Positions 53,477-63,530 of a DNA stretch of 64,000 nt are shown piece by piece. Both the position numbers and the translations under genes were made by a program. How positions within the stretch are numbered: position 1 is the stretch's first letter; each line of letters opens with the position of its first letter. Source of the stretch: Ventosimonas gracilis (GTDB lineage: Bacteria; Pseudomonadota; Gammaproteobacteria; Pseudomonadales; Pseudomonadaceae); NCBI RefSeq assembly GCF_001580025.1, contig NZ_LSZO01000166.1, positions 1-64,000 of the forward strand. The letters are read 5' to 3'. The notes beneath the pieces are model-generated. The model had not been told where the DNA came from. It did not search any database and was given only the letters and a program-made list of their open reading frames with translations.

Positions 53477-54247
53477 TTGAATACTTTGGATTTAACCGGC
53501 AAAAAAGGCTTGATTGTCGGCATTGCCAACAGCAACAGCATCGCATGGGGCTGTGCCAACGCTTTTGCCAAGGCAGGCGCGGAACTTGCGGTGACCTGGT
53601 TTAACGACAAAGCACGCAAGCACGTAGAACCCTTGGCGCAAGAAGTCAAAGCCAGCATCACCGCCGCTTTGGATGTCGAGCAGCCAGAGCAAATGCAAGC
53701 GCTGTTTAAAACCATCGAACAGCAATGGGGCAGGCTTGACTTTATCCTGCATTCGATTGCCTTTGCGCCCAAAGAAGACCTGCACGGGCGCGTAGTGGAT
53801 AGTTCCAGCGGCGGCTTTGCCCGTGCAATGGCGATCTCCTGTCATTCCTTTGCGCAGATGGCGCATCTGGCTGAGCCTTTAATGAAACAGGGCGGCAGTC
53901 TGCTGACCATGAGCTACGTCGGTGCCGAAGAAGTCATCCCCGACTACGGCATTATGGGGCCGGTCAAAGCCGCGCTGGAAGCCACCACCCGCTATTTGGC
54001 CAGCGAACTCGGGCCGAAAAATATCCGCGTCAATGCGGTCTCGCCCGGCCCACTTGCGACCCGCGCCGCTTCCGGCATTCCCAACTTTGATGCGCTGATG
54101 ACGCAAGCCGTATCCCGTGCTCCGCTGCGCCGTTTGGTGGATATCGCCGATGTCGGCGAACTCTGCGCATTTTTGGTCAGCGATGCGGCGCGCAACATTA
54201 CCGGCTCGACGCTCTATGTCGATGCCGGTTATCACATCCTGGGTTAA
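53477..54247 (+). CDS. fabI: Enoyl-ACP reductase FabI
   Basis: 256 residues from a TTG at 53477, chosen because AGGAGG lies 5 nt upstream; the protein then starts MNTLDLTGKKGLIVGIANSNSIAWG, the family start. The short-chain dehydrogenase fold has FabI features: ANSNSIAWG dinucleotide loop, LHSIAFAPK, catalytic Tyr-x6-Lys in DYGIMGPVKAALE, LGPKNIRVNAVSPGPLATRAASGI and ITGSTLYVDAGYHI. It catalyses the last step of fatty-acid elongation with NADH. It is followed closely by a phosphotransacylase gene, a pairing also seen with short-chain acyl metabolism. Confidence 0.9.
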   Translation: MNTLDLTGKKGLIVGIANSNSIAWGCANAFAKAGAELAVTWFNDKARKHVEPLAQEVKASITAALDVEQPEQMQALFKTIEQQWGRLDFILHSIAFAPKEDLHGRVVDSSSGGFARAMAISCHSFAQMAHLAEPLMKQGGSLLTMSYVGAEEVIPDYGIMGPVKAALEATTRYLASELGPKNIRVNAVSPGPLATRAASGIPNFDALMTQAVSRAPLRRLVDIADVGELCAFLVSDAARNITGSTLYVDAGYHILG

Positions 54248-54256
54248 GGAGCGCGC

Positions 54257-55195
54257 ATGAATACTGTTGATAGCGACTGCATCTGCCGCACCTTAAGCCG
54301 CCAGGCCAAAGCGCTTGGCAGCGTTCGCGTGGCCGTAGTGCATCCGTGCGACAGCGCTTCATTAGGCGGTGCATTGGATGCCCATCAGGCCGGATTGATT
54401 GAGCCGCTACTGGTCGGTCCCAAATCCAAACTGCAATCGCTGGCCGAGGAAAACGACTTTAACCTGGTAGGCATTGAAATCATTGACGCACCGCACAGCC
54501 ACGCTGGCGCCGACTACGCCGTAACCTTGGCGGCCAAAGGCGAGGTGCAAGCGCTGATGAAAGGCAGTTTGCATACCGATGAGCTGATCAGCGCGGTACT
54601 GAAAAGCCAAAGCGGTGCACTGCGTACTAAACGGCGGCTATCACACTGCTTTGTACTGCAAACCCCGGCCTATCCGCGCCCGTTTATCGTCACTGACGCG
54701 GCAATTAACCTTGCACCCGATTTGGAGCAAAAGGCCGATATTGTCCGCAACGCCATTACCTTGGCGCACGCCATCGGCATTGCTTGCCCGAAAGTGGCGA
54801 TTTTGGCGGCGGTGGAAACCATCAACCCGGCCATGCCCGCGACCTTGGATGCCGCCGCGCTGTGCAAAATGGCCGAACGCGGGCAGATTGAAGGCGCACA
54901 GCTCGACGGCCCACTGGCCTTTGACAACGCGGTATCCCTTGCCGCCGCACAGAGCAAAGGCATTAGCTCGCAAGTGGCAGGTCAGGCCGACATTCTGCTC
55001 GCACCGGATTTGGAAAGCGCCAATATGCTCGCCAAGCAACTGATGTTTATGGGAAATGCGAGCGGCGCGGGCATGGTGCTGGGCGCAAAAGTGCCGATTA
55101 TGCTGACCAGCCGTGCCGATTCGAGAAAGTCCCGCATGGCTTCTTGCGCATTAGCGCTGCTGCTCGCCCAACATTTTCGCAACACCCCGCCCTAG
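54257..55195 (+). CDS. Phosphate acetyl/butyryltransferase (PTA_PTB family)
   Basis: 312 residues with AAGGAG before the ATG. The PTA_PTB fold is shown by VRVAVVHPCDSASLGGALDAHQAGLIEPLLVGPKSKL, GEVQALMKGSLHTDELISAVL, RLSHCFVLQTPAYPRPFIVTDAAINLAPDLEQKADIVRNAI and ADILLAPDLESANMLAKQLMFMGNASGAGMVLGAKVPIML. It interconverts acyl-CoA and acyl phosphate. The size matches phosphate butyryltransferase-like proteins rather than long Pta. No acetate or butyrate kinase gene follows, so its partner must lie elsewhere or it serves acyl-phosphate supply. Confidence 0.9.
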   Translation: MNTVDSDCICRTLSRQAKALGSVRVAVVHPCDSASLGGALDAHQAGLIEPLLVGPKSKLQSLAEENDFNLVGIEIIDAPHSHAGADYAVTLAAKGEVQALMKGSLHTDELISAVLKSQSGALRTKRRLSHCFVLQTPAYPRPFIVTDAAINLAPDLEQKADIVRNAITLAHAIGIACPKVAILAAVETINPAMPATLDAAALCKMAERGQIEGAQLDGPLAFDNAVSLAAAQSKGISSQVAGQADILLAPDLESANMLAKQLMFMGNASGAGMVLGAKVPIMLTSRADSRKSRMASCALALLLAQHFRNTPP

Positions 55196-55198
55196 GGC

Positions 55199-55233
55199 TG
55201 TTCCCCGCCCGCTTGTGGGAAAGGGGGCGAGGG
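55199..55233. repeat. CTCTCCC-type intergenic palindrome (degenerate)
   Basis: C-rich then G-rich segment (TTCCCCGCCCGCTTGTGGGAAAGGGGGCGAGGG region) in the 135-nt gap between the phosphotransacylase and crotonase genes. It is a more degenerate member of the repeat type seen at other gene borders here. Confidence 0.4.
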
Positions 55234-55330
55234 AATGAAAATACGCTGCCTTATCAAGTGACAAGCAAGCAGCGGCATTATCTCTTGTTATATAGTGCCG
55301 CCTCTTATTATCTTTGCTTGAATAATCCGC

Positions 55331-56143
55331 ATGCCCGAATTTAAAGCCTTCTTGGTTGAAGTCACGGACAAAATCGCCCGTGTGGTGATTAACCGCGCAC
55401 AAAAACGCAATGCCATGAACCAAGACTTTTGGCGCGAACTGCCGGAAGTTTTTGCTTTTATCAACGACTGCAAAGCGATCCGTGTGGTCATCTTAAGCGG
55501 GCAAGGTGAGCATTTTTCCGCCGGGATGGATTTATCCCTACTCATGCAAATGGCCAGCGAATTTGGCCAGGATGCCTTGCAAAACGCCGAGCAGTTGCGG
55601 CAGAAAATTATTGACCTGCAAAGCGCCGTAGCCGCCATCGATCACTGCAAAAAGCCCGTATTGGCGGTGATTTCGGGTTATTGCTTGGGCGCGGCGCTCG
55701 ATTTGGTCTGTGCTTGCGACATGCGCTACGCAAGCGACGAAGCGCAATTTGCCATCCGCGAAATTGACTTGGCACTGGTGGCCGACCTTGGCAGCCTGCA
55801 ACGCCTGCCGCGCTTGATTGGCGATGGTATGACCCGTGAGCTTGCCTATAGCGGCAGGCTGTTCGGCGCAGATGAAGCGCAGCAGATCGGCTTACTTCAG
55901 CGCACCTGGGAGAGTCCCGCCGCCCTGCAAGCAGGCGTACTGGAAATCGCGAGGCAGATTGCGCAAAAATCCCCGCTCGCCATTCGCGCCAGCAAACAAG
56001 TGTTAAACCATGCACGGGAACACCGCATTGCCAGCGGCCTTGACCATGTCGCAACGCTCAATGCGGGTCTTTTGCAAGGCAAAGACCCGGCGCTTGCAGT
56101 ACGCGCTTTGATGAGCAAACAAACGGCCACTTTTGCCGATTGA
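55331..56143 (+). CDS. Enoyl-CoA hydratase/isomerase (crotonase family)
   Basis: 270 residues. Crotonase signatures: VVINRAQKRNAMNQDFWRELP, ILSGQGEHFSAGMDLSLL for the first oxyanion segment, KPVLAVISGYCLGAALDLVCACDMRYASDEAQFAIREIDLALVADLGSLQRLP for the second. The acidic residues of Glu144 and Glu164 type are partly present (REIDLAL), as in delta3,5-delta2,4-dienoyl-CoA isomerase-like members. It acts on CoA esters in fatty-acid breakdown. Its place directly before fimL matches the Pseudomonas order. Confidence 0.9.
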   Translation: MPEFKAFLVEVTDKIARVVINRAQKRNAMNQDFWRELPEVFAFINDCKAIRVVILSGQGEHFSAGMDLSLLMQMASEFGQDALQNAEQLRQKIIDLQSAVAAIDHCKKPVLAVISGYCLGAALDLVCACDMRYASDEAQFAIREIDLALVADLGSLQRLPRLIGDGMTRELAYSGRLFGADEAQQIGLLQRTWESPAALQAGVLEIARQIAQKSPLAIRASKQVLNHAREHRIASGLDHVATLNAGLLQGKDPALAVRALMSKQTATFAD

Positions 56144-56184
56144 AACCAATCAATCTATGGATTAACCGGAAGAAGGATTTAACT

Positions 56185-57846
56185 ATGACAGTAGCAGCAA
56201 ACTCTCTGGGGTTAGTGCAAAGTGAGCTGTTCGTCGCATTGGAAACCATAGAAACCGCTTTGGGGCAATTTATCGCCGAAAAAAATCCAGAGCTGCTCGA
56301 ACAAGTCCGCGAAAACCTGCAGCAAGTGCGCGGCACCTTGCGCTTGATTGAATTCTCCAGCGCGGATTTTTTACTGCAAGAAATCGACCGGCTGCTAACA
56401 ACCTGCGTGCAATCTCCAGACAACCGCCTGCCCGCATTGCTTTCGTCCCTGCATGCGCTGCGCCGCCATCTGGAATGCAACGAGGGTGCCTGCCGGCAAT
56501 ACAGCGAGTTTTTATTGCCGGTGATTAACGCCCTGCGCAAAGCGCACGACGAGAACCCGTTGCCGGAGAGCTTTTTCTTTCGCTGCAAACTGGCCGCGCC
56601 GCGCCCGCAAGTCGCCCCCGCGCTGCTGGATAACCAAAGCCGCAACCTGATGGCCAGAAGACTGCGGCAAATGTACCAAGTCGGCCTGCTCGGCATTTTG
56701 CGCGAACAAAACGCGCAGGCCAGCATCAAACTGATGGCTCGCGCCTTTGAACGCCTCGACAAACTGTTTGCCGCCAGCCGTGGCGATAAGTTGTTCTGGG
56801 TCGGTGCCGCCGTGCTGGAATCACTCGAAAATGGCGGCCTGCTGCTGCGCAAAGAACGGCGCAAGCTGTTTTCCCAGCTCGACCGTGAACTGCGGCAAAG
56901 GCTGCAAAACCCTGAGCACGAAAGCCCCAAGGAACTGTACAAAGAACTGCTCTATCTGCTTGCGCTCTCAACCAGCGAGAGCCCGCGCACGCGCGAGCTA
57001 CGCAGCAGTTTTGAACTGCCCGTGCTGCCCTTTACCGACCATGACCTTAGAGAACACCGCCAGCTTCTTTTGCGCCCCGACCGCTCGGTCATGCAATCGC
57101 TCACCCAAGCCGTGCGCGAAGAACTCATCAGCATCCAGGAAATCGTCGATTTAATCGGCCGCGGCAGTCACGGCGAAGAAAGTCTTACCAGCTTAAAAAT
57201 ACAGCTTGGCCTGTTGGCCAATACGCTGGCGATGATTGACCTGCCGGCCGCCAGCACCTCGCTGAAACAACAGATACCGCGCGTCGAACAGTGGACGAGA
57301 AGCGCTCAAGTGCCGACTGCGGAACTGGGCAAACTCGCCGATACCCTGCTGCTTACCGAAAACTTGCTGAGTCGTTTGGAACGCGGCGAGACGCAGCTTG
57401 CCAAAGAAGACGCCGTTGACGAACAATTCCAAGCCTTTATTCGTCAGCAACTGGCTGAAGCGCGCATTGCCGCCATTGATGAAGCGCGCATTGGCTTGGT
57501 ACAAGCACGCAAAGCACTGATGAACTGGATTGAGGCAGACGGCGACAAAATACATCTCGCCGAAGTGCCAGAGGGTCTTGCCACCGTCTGCGGCGGTCTG
57601 TGGTTTTTAGGGCAAACACGTACGCTGCAACTGGTACAGGGCTGTCGCGACTACATCAAGGAGCACATCTTAAGCGCCGAGAAAATGCCCGCCGAGCAGC
57701 ATTTGGAAGTCCTCGCCGATGCGCTCACCAGCCTTGAATACTACCTGGAAAGCGGCAGCGCCCTACAGCAAAACGGCAGCCAGTCCGAAGCGCTGCTGCT
57801 CGCCACACAGAGCTTAAACAGCCTGGGCGTTGCTGTTGCGGCTTAA
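56185..57846 (+). CDS. fimL: FimL, ChpA N-terminal-like pilus/virulence regulator
   Basis: 553 residues from the ATG at 56185 behind AGAAGGA. It is almost entirely helical, with Hpt-like bundles: residues 1-130 (LVQSELFVALETIETALGQFIAEKNPELLEQVRENLQQVRGTLRLIEF) and a repeat-like C-terminal half (LLTENLLSRLERGETQLAKED). The phosphorylatable His of true Hpt domains is not apparent, as in FimL. Pseudomonas FimL (about 560 residues) links the Chp system to CyaB, raising cAMP and supporting type IV pili. The neighbours crotonase and nudC match the P. aeruginosa locus. Confidence 0.88.
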   Translation: MTVAANSLGLVQSELFVALETIETALGQFIAEKNPELLEQVRENLQQVRGTLRLIEFSSADFLLQEIDRLLTTCVQSPDNRLPALLSSLHALRRHLECNEGACRQYSEFLLPVINALRKAHDENPLPESFFFRCKLAAPRPQVAPALLDNQSRNLMARRLRQMYQVGLLGILREQNAQASIKLMARAFERLDKLFAASRGDKLFWVGAAVLESLENGGLLLRKERRKLFSQLDRELRQRLQNPEHESPKELYKELLYLLALSTSESPRTRELRSSFELPVLPFTDHDLREHRQLLLRPDRSVMQSLTQAVREELISIQEIVDLIGRGSHGEESLTSLKIQLGLLANTLAMIDLPAASTSLKQQIPRVEQWTRSAQVPTAELGKLADTLLLTENLLSRLERGETQLAKEDAVDEQFQAFIRQQLAEARIAAIDEARIGLVQARKALMNWIEADGDKIHLAEVPEGLATVCGGLWFLGQTRTLQLVQGCRDYIKEHILSAEKMPAEQHLEVLADALTSLEYYLESGSALQQNGSQSEALLLATQSLNSLGVAVAA

Positions 57847-57849
57847 GCA

Positions 57850-58650
57850 ATGCCCATCTGGCGCAGCGCCCCGCCGTTCGCAGCTGAAGCGAACGGCTAT
57901 CTGCTGCGCAGCGAACAAGGCTTTTTGGCTGCGCCGCACGGATTACTGTTTGCGCCGCATAGCCTTGACCCAAGCCTTGGCATTCTCGGCAAACACCACT
58001 TAGGCTTTTTCGACGAAAAACCGGTTGGCCTGCTGCTGATTGACGAGCCGAAGAAACTGCCCTGCGGGCAATGGCAGAGCCTGCGCACGCTGATGCAACA
58101 AAGTGACAGCGCCACCTTCCAGATGCTCAGCTTTGCCGAACAAGTCGCTCATTGGCATTTTGCACATCAGTTTTGCGGACGCTGCGGCGCAAAAAACAAG
58201 CAGGTTCCCGGCGAGCGCTGCATGCGCTGCCCGGCTTGCGGGCTTGACAGCTACGCGCGGATTTCGCCTTCGATGATCGTGCTGGTGACCAGGGGCGATA
58301 AAATCCTGCTCGCCCGCTCGCCACGCTTTGTCCCCGGGGTTTACAGCACACTGGCCGGTTTTGCCGAACCTGCAGAAACCATCGAGCAATGCGTGGTGCG
58401 CGAGGTGCGTGAAGAAGTGGCGCTGGAAATTACTAATCTGCGCTACTTGGGCAGTCAAAGCTGGCCGTTCCCACATTCGCTGATGCTGGGCTTTCACGCC
58501 GAGTATTTAAGTGGCGAGATTTGCATCCAGGCCGATGAAATCGAAGATGCAAAGTGGTTCTCGCTCGATAAACTGCCCAAACTGCCCATGCCGCAATCCA
58601 TTGCGCGGCAACTGATTGAGCGTTATCTGCGCGAATATCAGCCCAAATAA
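57850..58650 (+). CDS. nudC: NAD(+) diphosphatase / RNA decapping NudC
   Basis: 266 residues, 3 nt after fimL. A zinc ribbon of four Cys is present (HQFCGRCGAKN, MRCPACGL). The Nudix box is GFAEPAETIEQCVVREVREEVALEI, with the NudC-specific motif SQSWPFPHSLMLGF after it (Ser in place of the usual Pro of SQPWPFP). It hydrolyses NADH to NMNH and AMP and removes NAD caps from RNA 5' ends. Confidence 0.95.
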   Translation: MPIWRSAPPFAAEANGYLLRSEQGFLAAPHGLLFAPHSLDPSLGILGKHHLGFFDEKPVGLLLIDEPKKLPCGQWQSLRTLMQQSDSATFQMLSFAEQVAHWHFAHQFCGRCGAKNKQVPGERCMRCPACGLDSYARISPSMIVLVTRGDKILLARSPRFVPGVYSTLAGFAEPAETIEQCVVREVREEVALEITNLRYLGSQSWPFPHSLMLGFHAEYLSGEICIQADEIEDAKWFSLDKLPKLPMPQSIARQLIERYLREYQPK

Positions 58651-58949
58651 CGACTGATATTGGAAAGTAGCGGATTAGCCTTGGGATTTTTTCGGTACAA
58701 CAACGCCGTTTTGCCCATAGTCTGCACCGCCTGCGCACGCCCGGCCTGGCACAGCGCATCGAGCAACGCTTGGCGCGCCTCGCGGCCTTCCAAGCGAAGC
58801 TGCACTTTAATCAGTTCGTGGTCGCTTAAAGCACGTTCGAGCTCCGCTAAAACCCCTTCATTCGGCGAATTGTCCACCACCGTCAAAACCGGCCGCAGAT
58901 GATGGCCAATAGCCCTGTATTGTTTCTTTTGCGCGGTGGATAACGGCAT
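58638..58949 (-). CDS. yhbY: YhbY-family RNA-binding protein (CRM domain)
   Basis: 103 residues from the ATG at 58949. CRM/YhbY fold: MPLSTAQKKQYRAIGHHLRPVLTVVDN, then LIKVQLRLEGREARQALLDALC and GKTALLYRKNPKA. It binds RNA and associates with pre-50S ribosomal particles. Its 3' end overlaps the nudC 3' end on the opposite strand by 13 nt. In many Gammaproteobacteria yhbY lies by ftsH and greA; here it is elsewhere. Confidence 0.93.
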   Translation of the reverse strand: MPLSTAQKKQYRAIGHHLRPVLTVVDNSPNEGVLAELERALSDHELIKVQLRLEGREARQALLDALCQAGRAQAVQTMGKTALLYRKNPKANPLLSNISRYLG

Positions 58950-59005
58950 GATGCGGTCTGCTTTAAGAGAAGGCGGGCATTTTACCTGCCACCCTTGACC
59001 AGTGC

Positions 59006-59040
59006 CACCCTCTCCCCTCACCCGCTGGCGCAGGGTTGTT
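59006..59040. repeat. CTCTCCC-type intergenic palindrome (degenerate)
   Basis: CACCCTCTCCCCTCACCCGCTGGCG region upstream of the gltA promoter. It shares the CCCTCTCCC half with the other copies, but its G-rich half is eroded. Confidence 0.4.
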
Positions 59041-59055
59041 TGCCATAGGGCAAAA

Positions 59056-59084
59056 TTGACAGTCTGCGCTCAAGCCTTTATCTT
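59056..59084 (+). promoter_or_regulatory. Predicted sigma-70 promoter of gltA
   Basis: A perfect -35 TTGACA (59056-59061), 17-nt spacer and -10 TATCTT (59079-59084, 4 of 6). It lies about 140 nt upstream of the gltA ATG, giving a long 5' leader with no obvious structure. Confidence 0.65.
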
Positions 59085-59226
59085 GCAGCGCACAAAAGGC
59101 GAGCACTTACACGGCTAAAGCAAGCCAGCATAGCCAAGGCAATCCTGGCGGTAACAAGGATGCCCATTACCAGCGACTTCACGGCAAGCCCTGCTTCAAC
59201 ACCCCCTTATTGAAGGAAAGCCCGAG

Positions 59227-60528
59227 ATGACTGAAAAAAAGGCGCAACTGATTATTGAAGATACCACCCCCGTTGAACTGCCCATACTCAGCGGCAGTTT
59301 GGGGCCGGATGTGATTGATGTACGTGAGTTGGGCGCAACCAATCACTTCACCTTTGACCCGGGGTTTATGTCCACCGCCGCTTGCGAGTCAAAAATCACT
59401 TATATCGATGGCGACAAGGGCATTTTGTTGCACCGCGGCTATCCGATTGAGCAACTGGCGCAGCATTCGGACTATCTGGAAGTCTGCTATTTGCTGCTTA
59501 ACGGCGAGTTGCCCAGCGCGCGGGAAAAAGCCCAGTTTGTCGACATCATCAAAAATCACACCATGGTGCACGAGCAGCTTAAATCCTTCTTTAACGGCTT
59601 TCGCCGTGATGCGCACCCGATGGCGGTGATGTGCGGGGTGGTCGGCGCACTGTCGGCCTTCTATCACGATTCGCTGGACATCACTAAACCGCGCCACCGC
59701 GAAGTTTCCGCCATGCGCTTGATTGCCAAAATGCCGACCATTGCCGCGATGGCCTACAAGTATTCATTGGGCGAGCCGATGATGTATCCGCGCAACAATC
59801 TAAGTTACGCGGAAAACTTTCTGCATATGATGTTTGGCTCGCCGTGCGAGCCGGATAAACCCATCAATCCGGTATTGGCACGGGCGATAGACCGGATTTT
59901 TATCCTGCACGCCGACCACGAGCAAAACGCCTCCACCTCTACCGTGCGTCTGGCCGGCTCCAGCGGCGCCAACCCGTTTGCCTGCATTGCCGCCGGTATC
60001 GCCGCGCTCTGGGGGCCTGCGCACGGCGGCGCGAATGAGGCGGTGCTGAACATGCTCGAAGAAATCGGCAGCGTGGAGCATATCGAGCGCTTTATTGCCA
60101 AGGCCAAAGACCCGAACGACCCGTTCCGCCTGATGGGCTTTGGTCATCGCGTCTACAAAAGCTTCGACCCACGCGCGCAAGTGATGAAGCGCACCTGTGA
60201 TGCCGTTTTGACCGAACTCGGCATTGACGACCCGCAGCTTGAACTGGCGGTGCGTCTGGAAGAAATCGCCCTCGCCGACCCCTACTTTAAAGAGCGCAAC
60301 CTCTACCCGAATGTGGATTTTTATTCCGGCATTATTCTTAAGGCGATTGGTATTCCAACCAGCATGTTCACGGTAATTTTTGCCCTCGCGCGTACCGTTG
60401 GCTGGATTTCGCACTGGCAGGAAATGCTATCCGCGCCTTACAAAATCGGCCGTCCGCGGCAACTTTATACCGGCAGTGCCTTGCGCGATTTTGTCCCGCT
60501 GGAGCGACGTAACGGCATGGCGGAATAG
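59227..60528 (+). CDS. gltA: Citrate synthase GltA
   Basis: 433 residues, the length of type II hexameric citrate synthases. Signatures are [23 protein letters not shown], the catalytic His in [15 protein letters not shown] and in [14 protein letters not shown], and the Asp region YPNVDFYSG. It condenses acetyl-CoA with oxaloacetate. AAGGAAAG precedes the ATG. In Pseudomonas gltA lies opposite the sdh genes; these are absent here. Confidence 0.97.
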   Translation: MTEKKAQLIIEDTTPVELPILSGSLGPDVIDVRELGATNHFTFDPGFMSTAACESKITYIDGDKGILLHRGYPIEQLAQHSDYLEVCYLLLNGELPSAREKAQFVDIIKNHTMVHEQLKSFFNGFRRDAHPMAVMCGVVGALSAFYHDSLDITKPRHREVSAMRLIAKMPTIAAMAYKYSLGEPMMYPRNNLSYAENFLHMMFGSPCEPDKPINPVLARAIDRIFILHADHEQNASTSTVRLAGSSGANPFACIAAGIAALWGPAHGGANEAVLNMLEEIGSVEHIERFIAKAKDPNDPFRLMGFGHRVYKSFDPRAQVMKRTCDAVLTELGIDDPQLELAVRLEEIALADPYFKERNLYPNVDFYSGIILKAIGIPTSMFTVIFALARTVGWISHWQEMLSAPYKIGRPRQLYTGSALRDFVPLERRNGMAE

Positions 60529-60548
60529 TCTGCTGCAACGCGCCAAGG

Positions 60549-60576
60549 AAGGCTACAATTCCCTCCCCGTAGCCTT
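60549..60576 (+). terminator. Hairpin between gltA and rpe
   Basis: AAGGCTAC (60549-60556) pairs perfectly with GTAGCCTT (60569-60576) around a 12-nt loop, directly after the gltA stop. Only a weak T content follows, so it is a possible inefficient terminator or mRNA 3' stabiliser. Confidence 0.45.
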
Positions 60577-60589
60577 CTGAGTAGTTTGA

Positions 60590-61264
60590 ATGTTGCAGCC
60601 CTACGCCATTGCACCGTCTATCCTCGCCGCCGACTTTGCCCGCTTAGGCGAGGAGGTCTCCCGCGTACTTGAAGCCGGGGCGGACATCATCCATCTGGAT
60701 GTCATGGACAACCACTACGTACCCAATCTCACCATCGGCCCTATGGTCTGCACCGCGCTGCGCCGCTTTGGCATTAGCGCACCGCTCGATGTACATCTGA
60801 TGGTGACGCCGGTGGAGCGGCTGATTGACGATTTTCTGGCCGCGGGCGCGAACTACATCAGCTTTCACCCCGATGCCTGCGTTCACCTGGATCGTTGTTT
60901 GCAGCAGATTAAAGAAGGCGGCGCGAAAGCAGGTCTTGTGTTTAATCCGGCAAGTTCCCTGGATGCACTTGATTACGTGCTGGATAAAGTCGATTTGATT
61001 TTGCTGATGAGTGTTAACCCCGGCTTTGGCGGGCAGCGCTTTATTCCATCGGCCTTGGACAAACTGCGCCAAGCGCGCCGCTTGATTGATGAATCCGGCC
61101 TGCCCATCCGCCTGCAAATCGACGGCGGCGTTAAGCAAGACAATATCCGCCAAATCGCCAGGGCCGGTGCTGATACCTTTGTCGCCGGAACGGCCATTTT
61201 TGGACAAAAAGACTACCGTGCGGCCATCGACGGCCTGCGCCGCGAACTGGAGGCAAGGGACTGA
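60590..61264 (+). CDS. rpe: Ribulose-phosphate 3-epimerase Rpe
   Basis: 224 residues. TIM-barrel motifs: [36 protein letters not shown] (metal ligands and catalytic Asp), [29 protein letters not shown] and [12 protein letters not shown]. It interconverts ribulose- and xylulose-5-phosphate in the pentose phosphate pathway. First of rpe-gph-trpE; it overlaps gph by 1 nt. Confidence 0.97.
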   Translation: MLQPYAIAPSILAADFARLGEEVSRVLEAGADIIHLDVMDNHYVPNLTIGPMVCTALRRFGISAPLDVHLMVTPVERLIDDFLAAGANYISFHPDACVHLDRCLQQIKEGGAKAGLVFNPASSLDALDYVLDKVDLILLMSVNPGFGGQRFIPSALDKLRQARRLIDESGLPIRLQIDGGVKQDNIRQIARAGADTFVAGTAIFGQKDYRAAIDGLRRELEARD

Positions 61265-62055
61265 TGACACTTTCTCACTTGTTTACAGATTGCACCTGTA
61301 GCCTGCCGAAACTGGTGATGTTTGATCTGGACGGCACACTGGTCGATTCGGTACCGGATCTGGCCGCCGCGCTCAATCAAATGCTCAGTGAGTTAGGGCG
61401 AGAGCCCGTCGCGCTTGCCGACGTGCGCACTTGGGTCGGCAATGGCGCAAGAGTGCTGGTTCGCCGCGCACTGGCAGGCAGCATGGAGCACAGCGCCATC
61501 AGTGAAGAGCAAACCGAACCCGCGCTCGCCCGTTTTATGGCTGCTTACGCAAACGCGCAGCATTACAGCCAGCTCTACCCGGGCGCATTACCCACGCTGA
61601 AATGGCTGCATAAGCAACAAATAGAAATGGCGCTGGTCAGTAACAAGCCGGAACAATTTATCGCCCCGCTGCTCGACCACTTGAAAATTGGCCGCTATTT
61701 CCGTTGGATTATCGGCGGTGACACGCTCGCGCAGTGCAAACCCGATCCGGCCGCTTTGCTCTTTGTGCTGCAAATGGCCGGAGTAACAGCAGATGAGGCA
61801 CTGTTTATTGGCGACTCCTGCAACGATGTCCGCGCCGCGCATGCCGCACAGGTGCGCTGCGTGGCGCTATCCTATGGCTACAACCACGGCCGCCCGATTG
61901 CCGAGGAAAATCCGGCGCTGGTGATCGATGATTTACGCGAGCTACTGCCGGACTATTCAGAAAACGTTTTTAGCCTCGCACTGGATAACCCGTCCGCGAC
62001 GGTACTGCCTTGGTTAAAGCGCCTTAATCCTTTTCAGCAACACGCATCCCCATGA
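61264..62055 (+). CDS. gph: Phosphoglycolate phosphatase Gph
   Basis: 263 residues. HAD motifs: [23 protein letters not shown] (nucleophile Asp), [21 protein letters not shown] and [16 protein letters not shown]. It removes phosphate from 2-phosphoglycolate formed during repair of DNA 3' ends. The C-terminus is about 35 residues longer than in typical members ([20 protein letters not shown]). Overlaps trpE by 4 nt. Confidence 0.95.
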   Translation: MTLSHLFTDCTCSLPKLVMFDLDGTLVDSVPDLAAALNQMLSELGREPVALADVRTWVGNGARVLVRRALAGSMEHSAISEEQTEPALARFMAAYANAQHYSQLYPGALPTLKWLHKQQIEMALVSNKPEQFIAPLLDHLKIGRYFRWIIGGDTLAQCKPDPAALLFVLQMAGVTADEALFIGDSCNDVRAAHAAQVRCVALSYGYNHGRPIAEENPALVIDDLRELLPDYSENVFSLALDNPSATVLPWLKRLNPFQQHASP

Positions 62056-63530
62056 CTTTTGAACAATTTACCCGTCTGGCTGAAGCCGGTTACAACCGTA
62101 TTCCGCTGTCACGGCAAACCTTGGCCGACCTCGACACGCCGCTTTCCATCTATCTAAAACTGGCAGGCCAATACAGCTATCTGCTTGAATCGGTACAGGG
62201 CGGGGAAAAATGGGGGCGCTATTCAATCATTGGCCTGCCCTGTCGCACACGCTTGACGGTACGCGGCCAGCAGGTGCAAGTCTATGAAGACGACAAGCTT
62301 CTCGAAAACCTGCATGCCGATGACCCACTGGTTTTTATCGAACAATTTAAAGCGCGTTACCGCGTGCCGGACATTGCGGGGCTGCCGCGCTTTAACGGCG
62401 GACTGGTCGGCTACTTTGGCTACGACAGCCTGCGCTACACGGAAAAAACCCTAAATCCCTGCCCCAACCCCGACCCGTTAGGCACGCCGGATATTTTGCT
62501 TTTGGTCTCAGAAGCCGTAGTGGTGTTTGACAATCTATCCGGCACGCTGCACAGCATCGTGTTGGTTGACCCGGCGCAACCGAACGCCTTTGCCGAAGGG
62601 CAAAAAAGGCTCGATGCCTTGCAGCAACAACTGAGCCAGCCGCTGGTGGCGCGCACAGCCATTGACCCATCGCAGCCAAACACAAAAACACCCGAGTTTC
62701 GTGCAAGTTTTGCCCGCGAGGATTACGAACAAGCGGTTCGCCGCATCAAAGAATACATTTTGGCCGGTGACTGCATGCAAGTCGTGCCTTCGCAGCGTAT
62801 GTCGATTGCCTTTAACCATGCGCCGATTGATTTATACCGCGCCCTGCGCTGCATTAACCCCACGCCTTATCTGTATTTTCTCGATCTGGGCGCGTTTCAA
62901 ATTGTGGGCAGCTCGCCAGAAGTGTTGGTGCGGGTGGAAAACGGCGAAGTCACCGTGCGCCCGATAGCCGGAACCCGCCCGCGCGGCAAGACGCCGGATG
63001 AAGATTTGGCATTGGAACGCGAGCTTTTGGCCGATGACAAAGAACTGGCCGAACATCTGATGCTGATTGACCTCGGCCGTAACGATGTCGGGCGCATTGC
63101 CGAAACCGGCAGCGTTCATTTGACCGAAAAAATGGTCATCGAGCGCTATTCCAACGTGATGCACATTGTCTCCAACGTCAGCGGACGGCTTAAAGCCGAA
63201 CTGTCGGCGCTGGATGCGCTAAAAGCGATTTTGCCCGCCGGTACGCTATCCGGTGCGCCCAAGCTGCGCGCCATGCAAATCATTGACGAGCTGGAACCGG
63301 TCAAGCGTGGCATTTACGGCGGCGCGGTCGGTTATTTTGCCTGGAACGGCAATCTCGACACCGCCATTGCCATCCGCACCGCGATTATCAAAGACGGCGA
63401 GTTGCATATCCAGGGCGGCGGCGGCATTGTCGCCGACTCGGTACCCGCCACCGAATGGGAAGAGACCATCAACAAACGCCGCGCCATGTTCCGCGCCATT
63501 GCCTTAGCTTGTGAATTTGCTGATGGATAA
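62052..63530 (+). CDS. trpE: Anthranilate synthase component I TrpE
   Basis: 492 residues. The tryptophan feedback site is [22 protein letters not shown], and the chorismate-binding domain has [51 protein letters not shown] and [31 protein letters not shown]. It makes anthranilate from chorismate with the TrpG amidotransferase. trpG does not follow here; instead dnaB begins within the last codons. Confidence 0.97.
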   Translation: MTFEQFTRLAEAGYNRIPLSRQTLADLDTPLSIYLKLAGQYSYLLESVQGGEKWGRYSIIGLPCRTRLTVRGQQVQVYEDDKLLENLHADDPLVFIEQFKARYRVPDIAGLPRFNGGLVGYFGYDSLRYTEKTLNPCPNPDPLGTPDILLLVSEAVVVFDNLSGTLHSIVLVDPAQPNAFAEGQKRLDALQQQLSQPLVARTAIDPSQPNTKTPEFRASFAREDYEQAVRRIKEYILAGDCMQVVPSQRMSIAFNHAPIDLYRALRCINPTPYLYFLDLGAFQIVGSSPEVLVRVENGEVTVRPIAGTRPRGKTPDEDLALERELLADDKELAEHLMLIDLGRNDVGRIAETGSVHLTEKMVIERYSNVMHIVSNVSGRLKAELSALDALKAILPAGTLSGAPKLRAMQIIDELEPVKRGIYGGAVGYFAWNGNLDTAIAIRTAIIKDGELHIQGGGGIVADSVPATEWEETINKRRAMFRAIALACEFADG

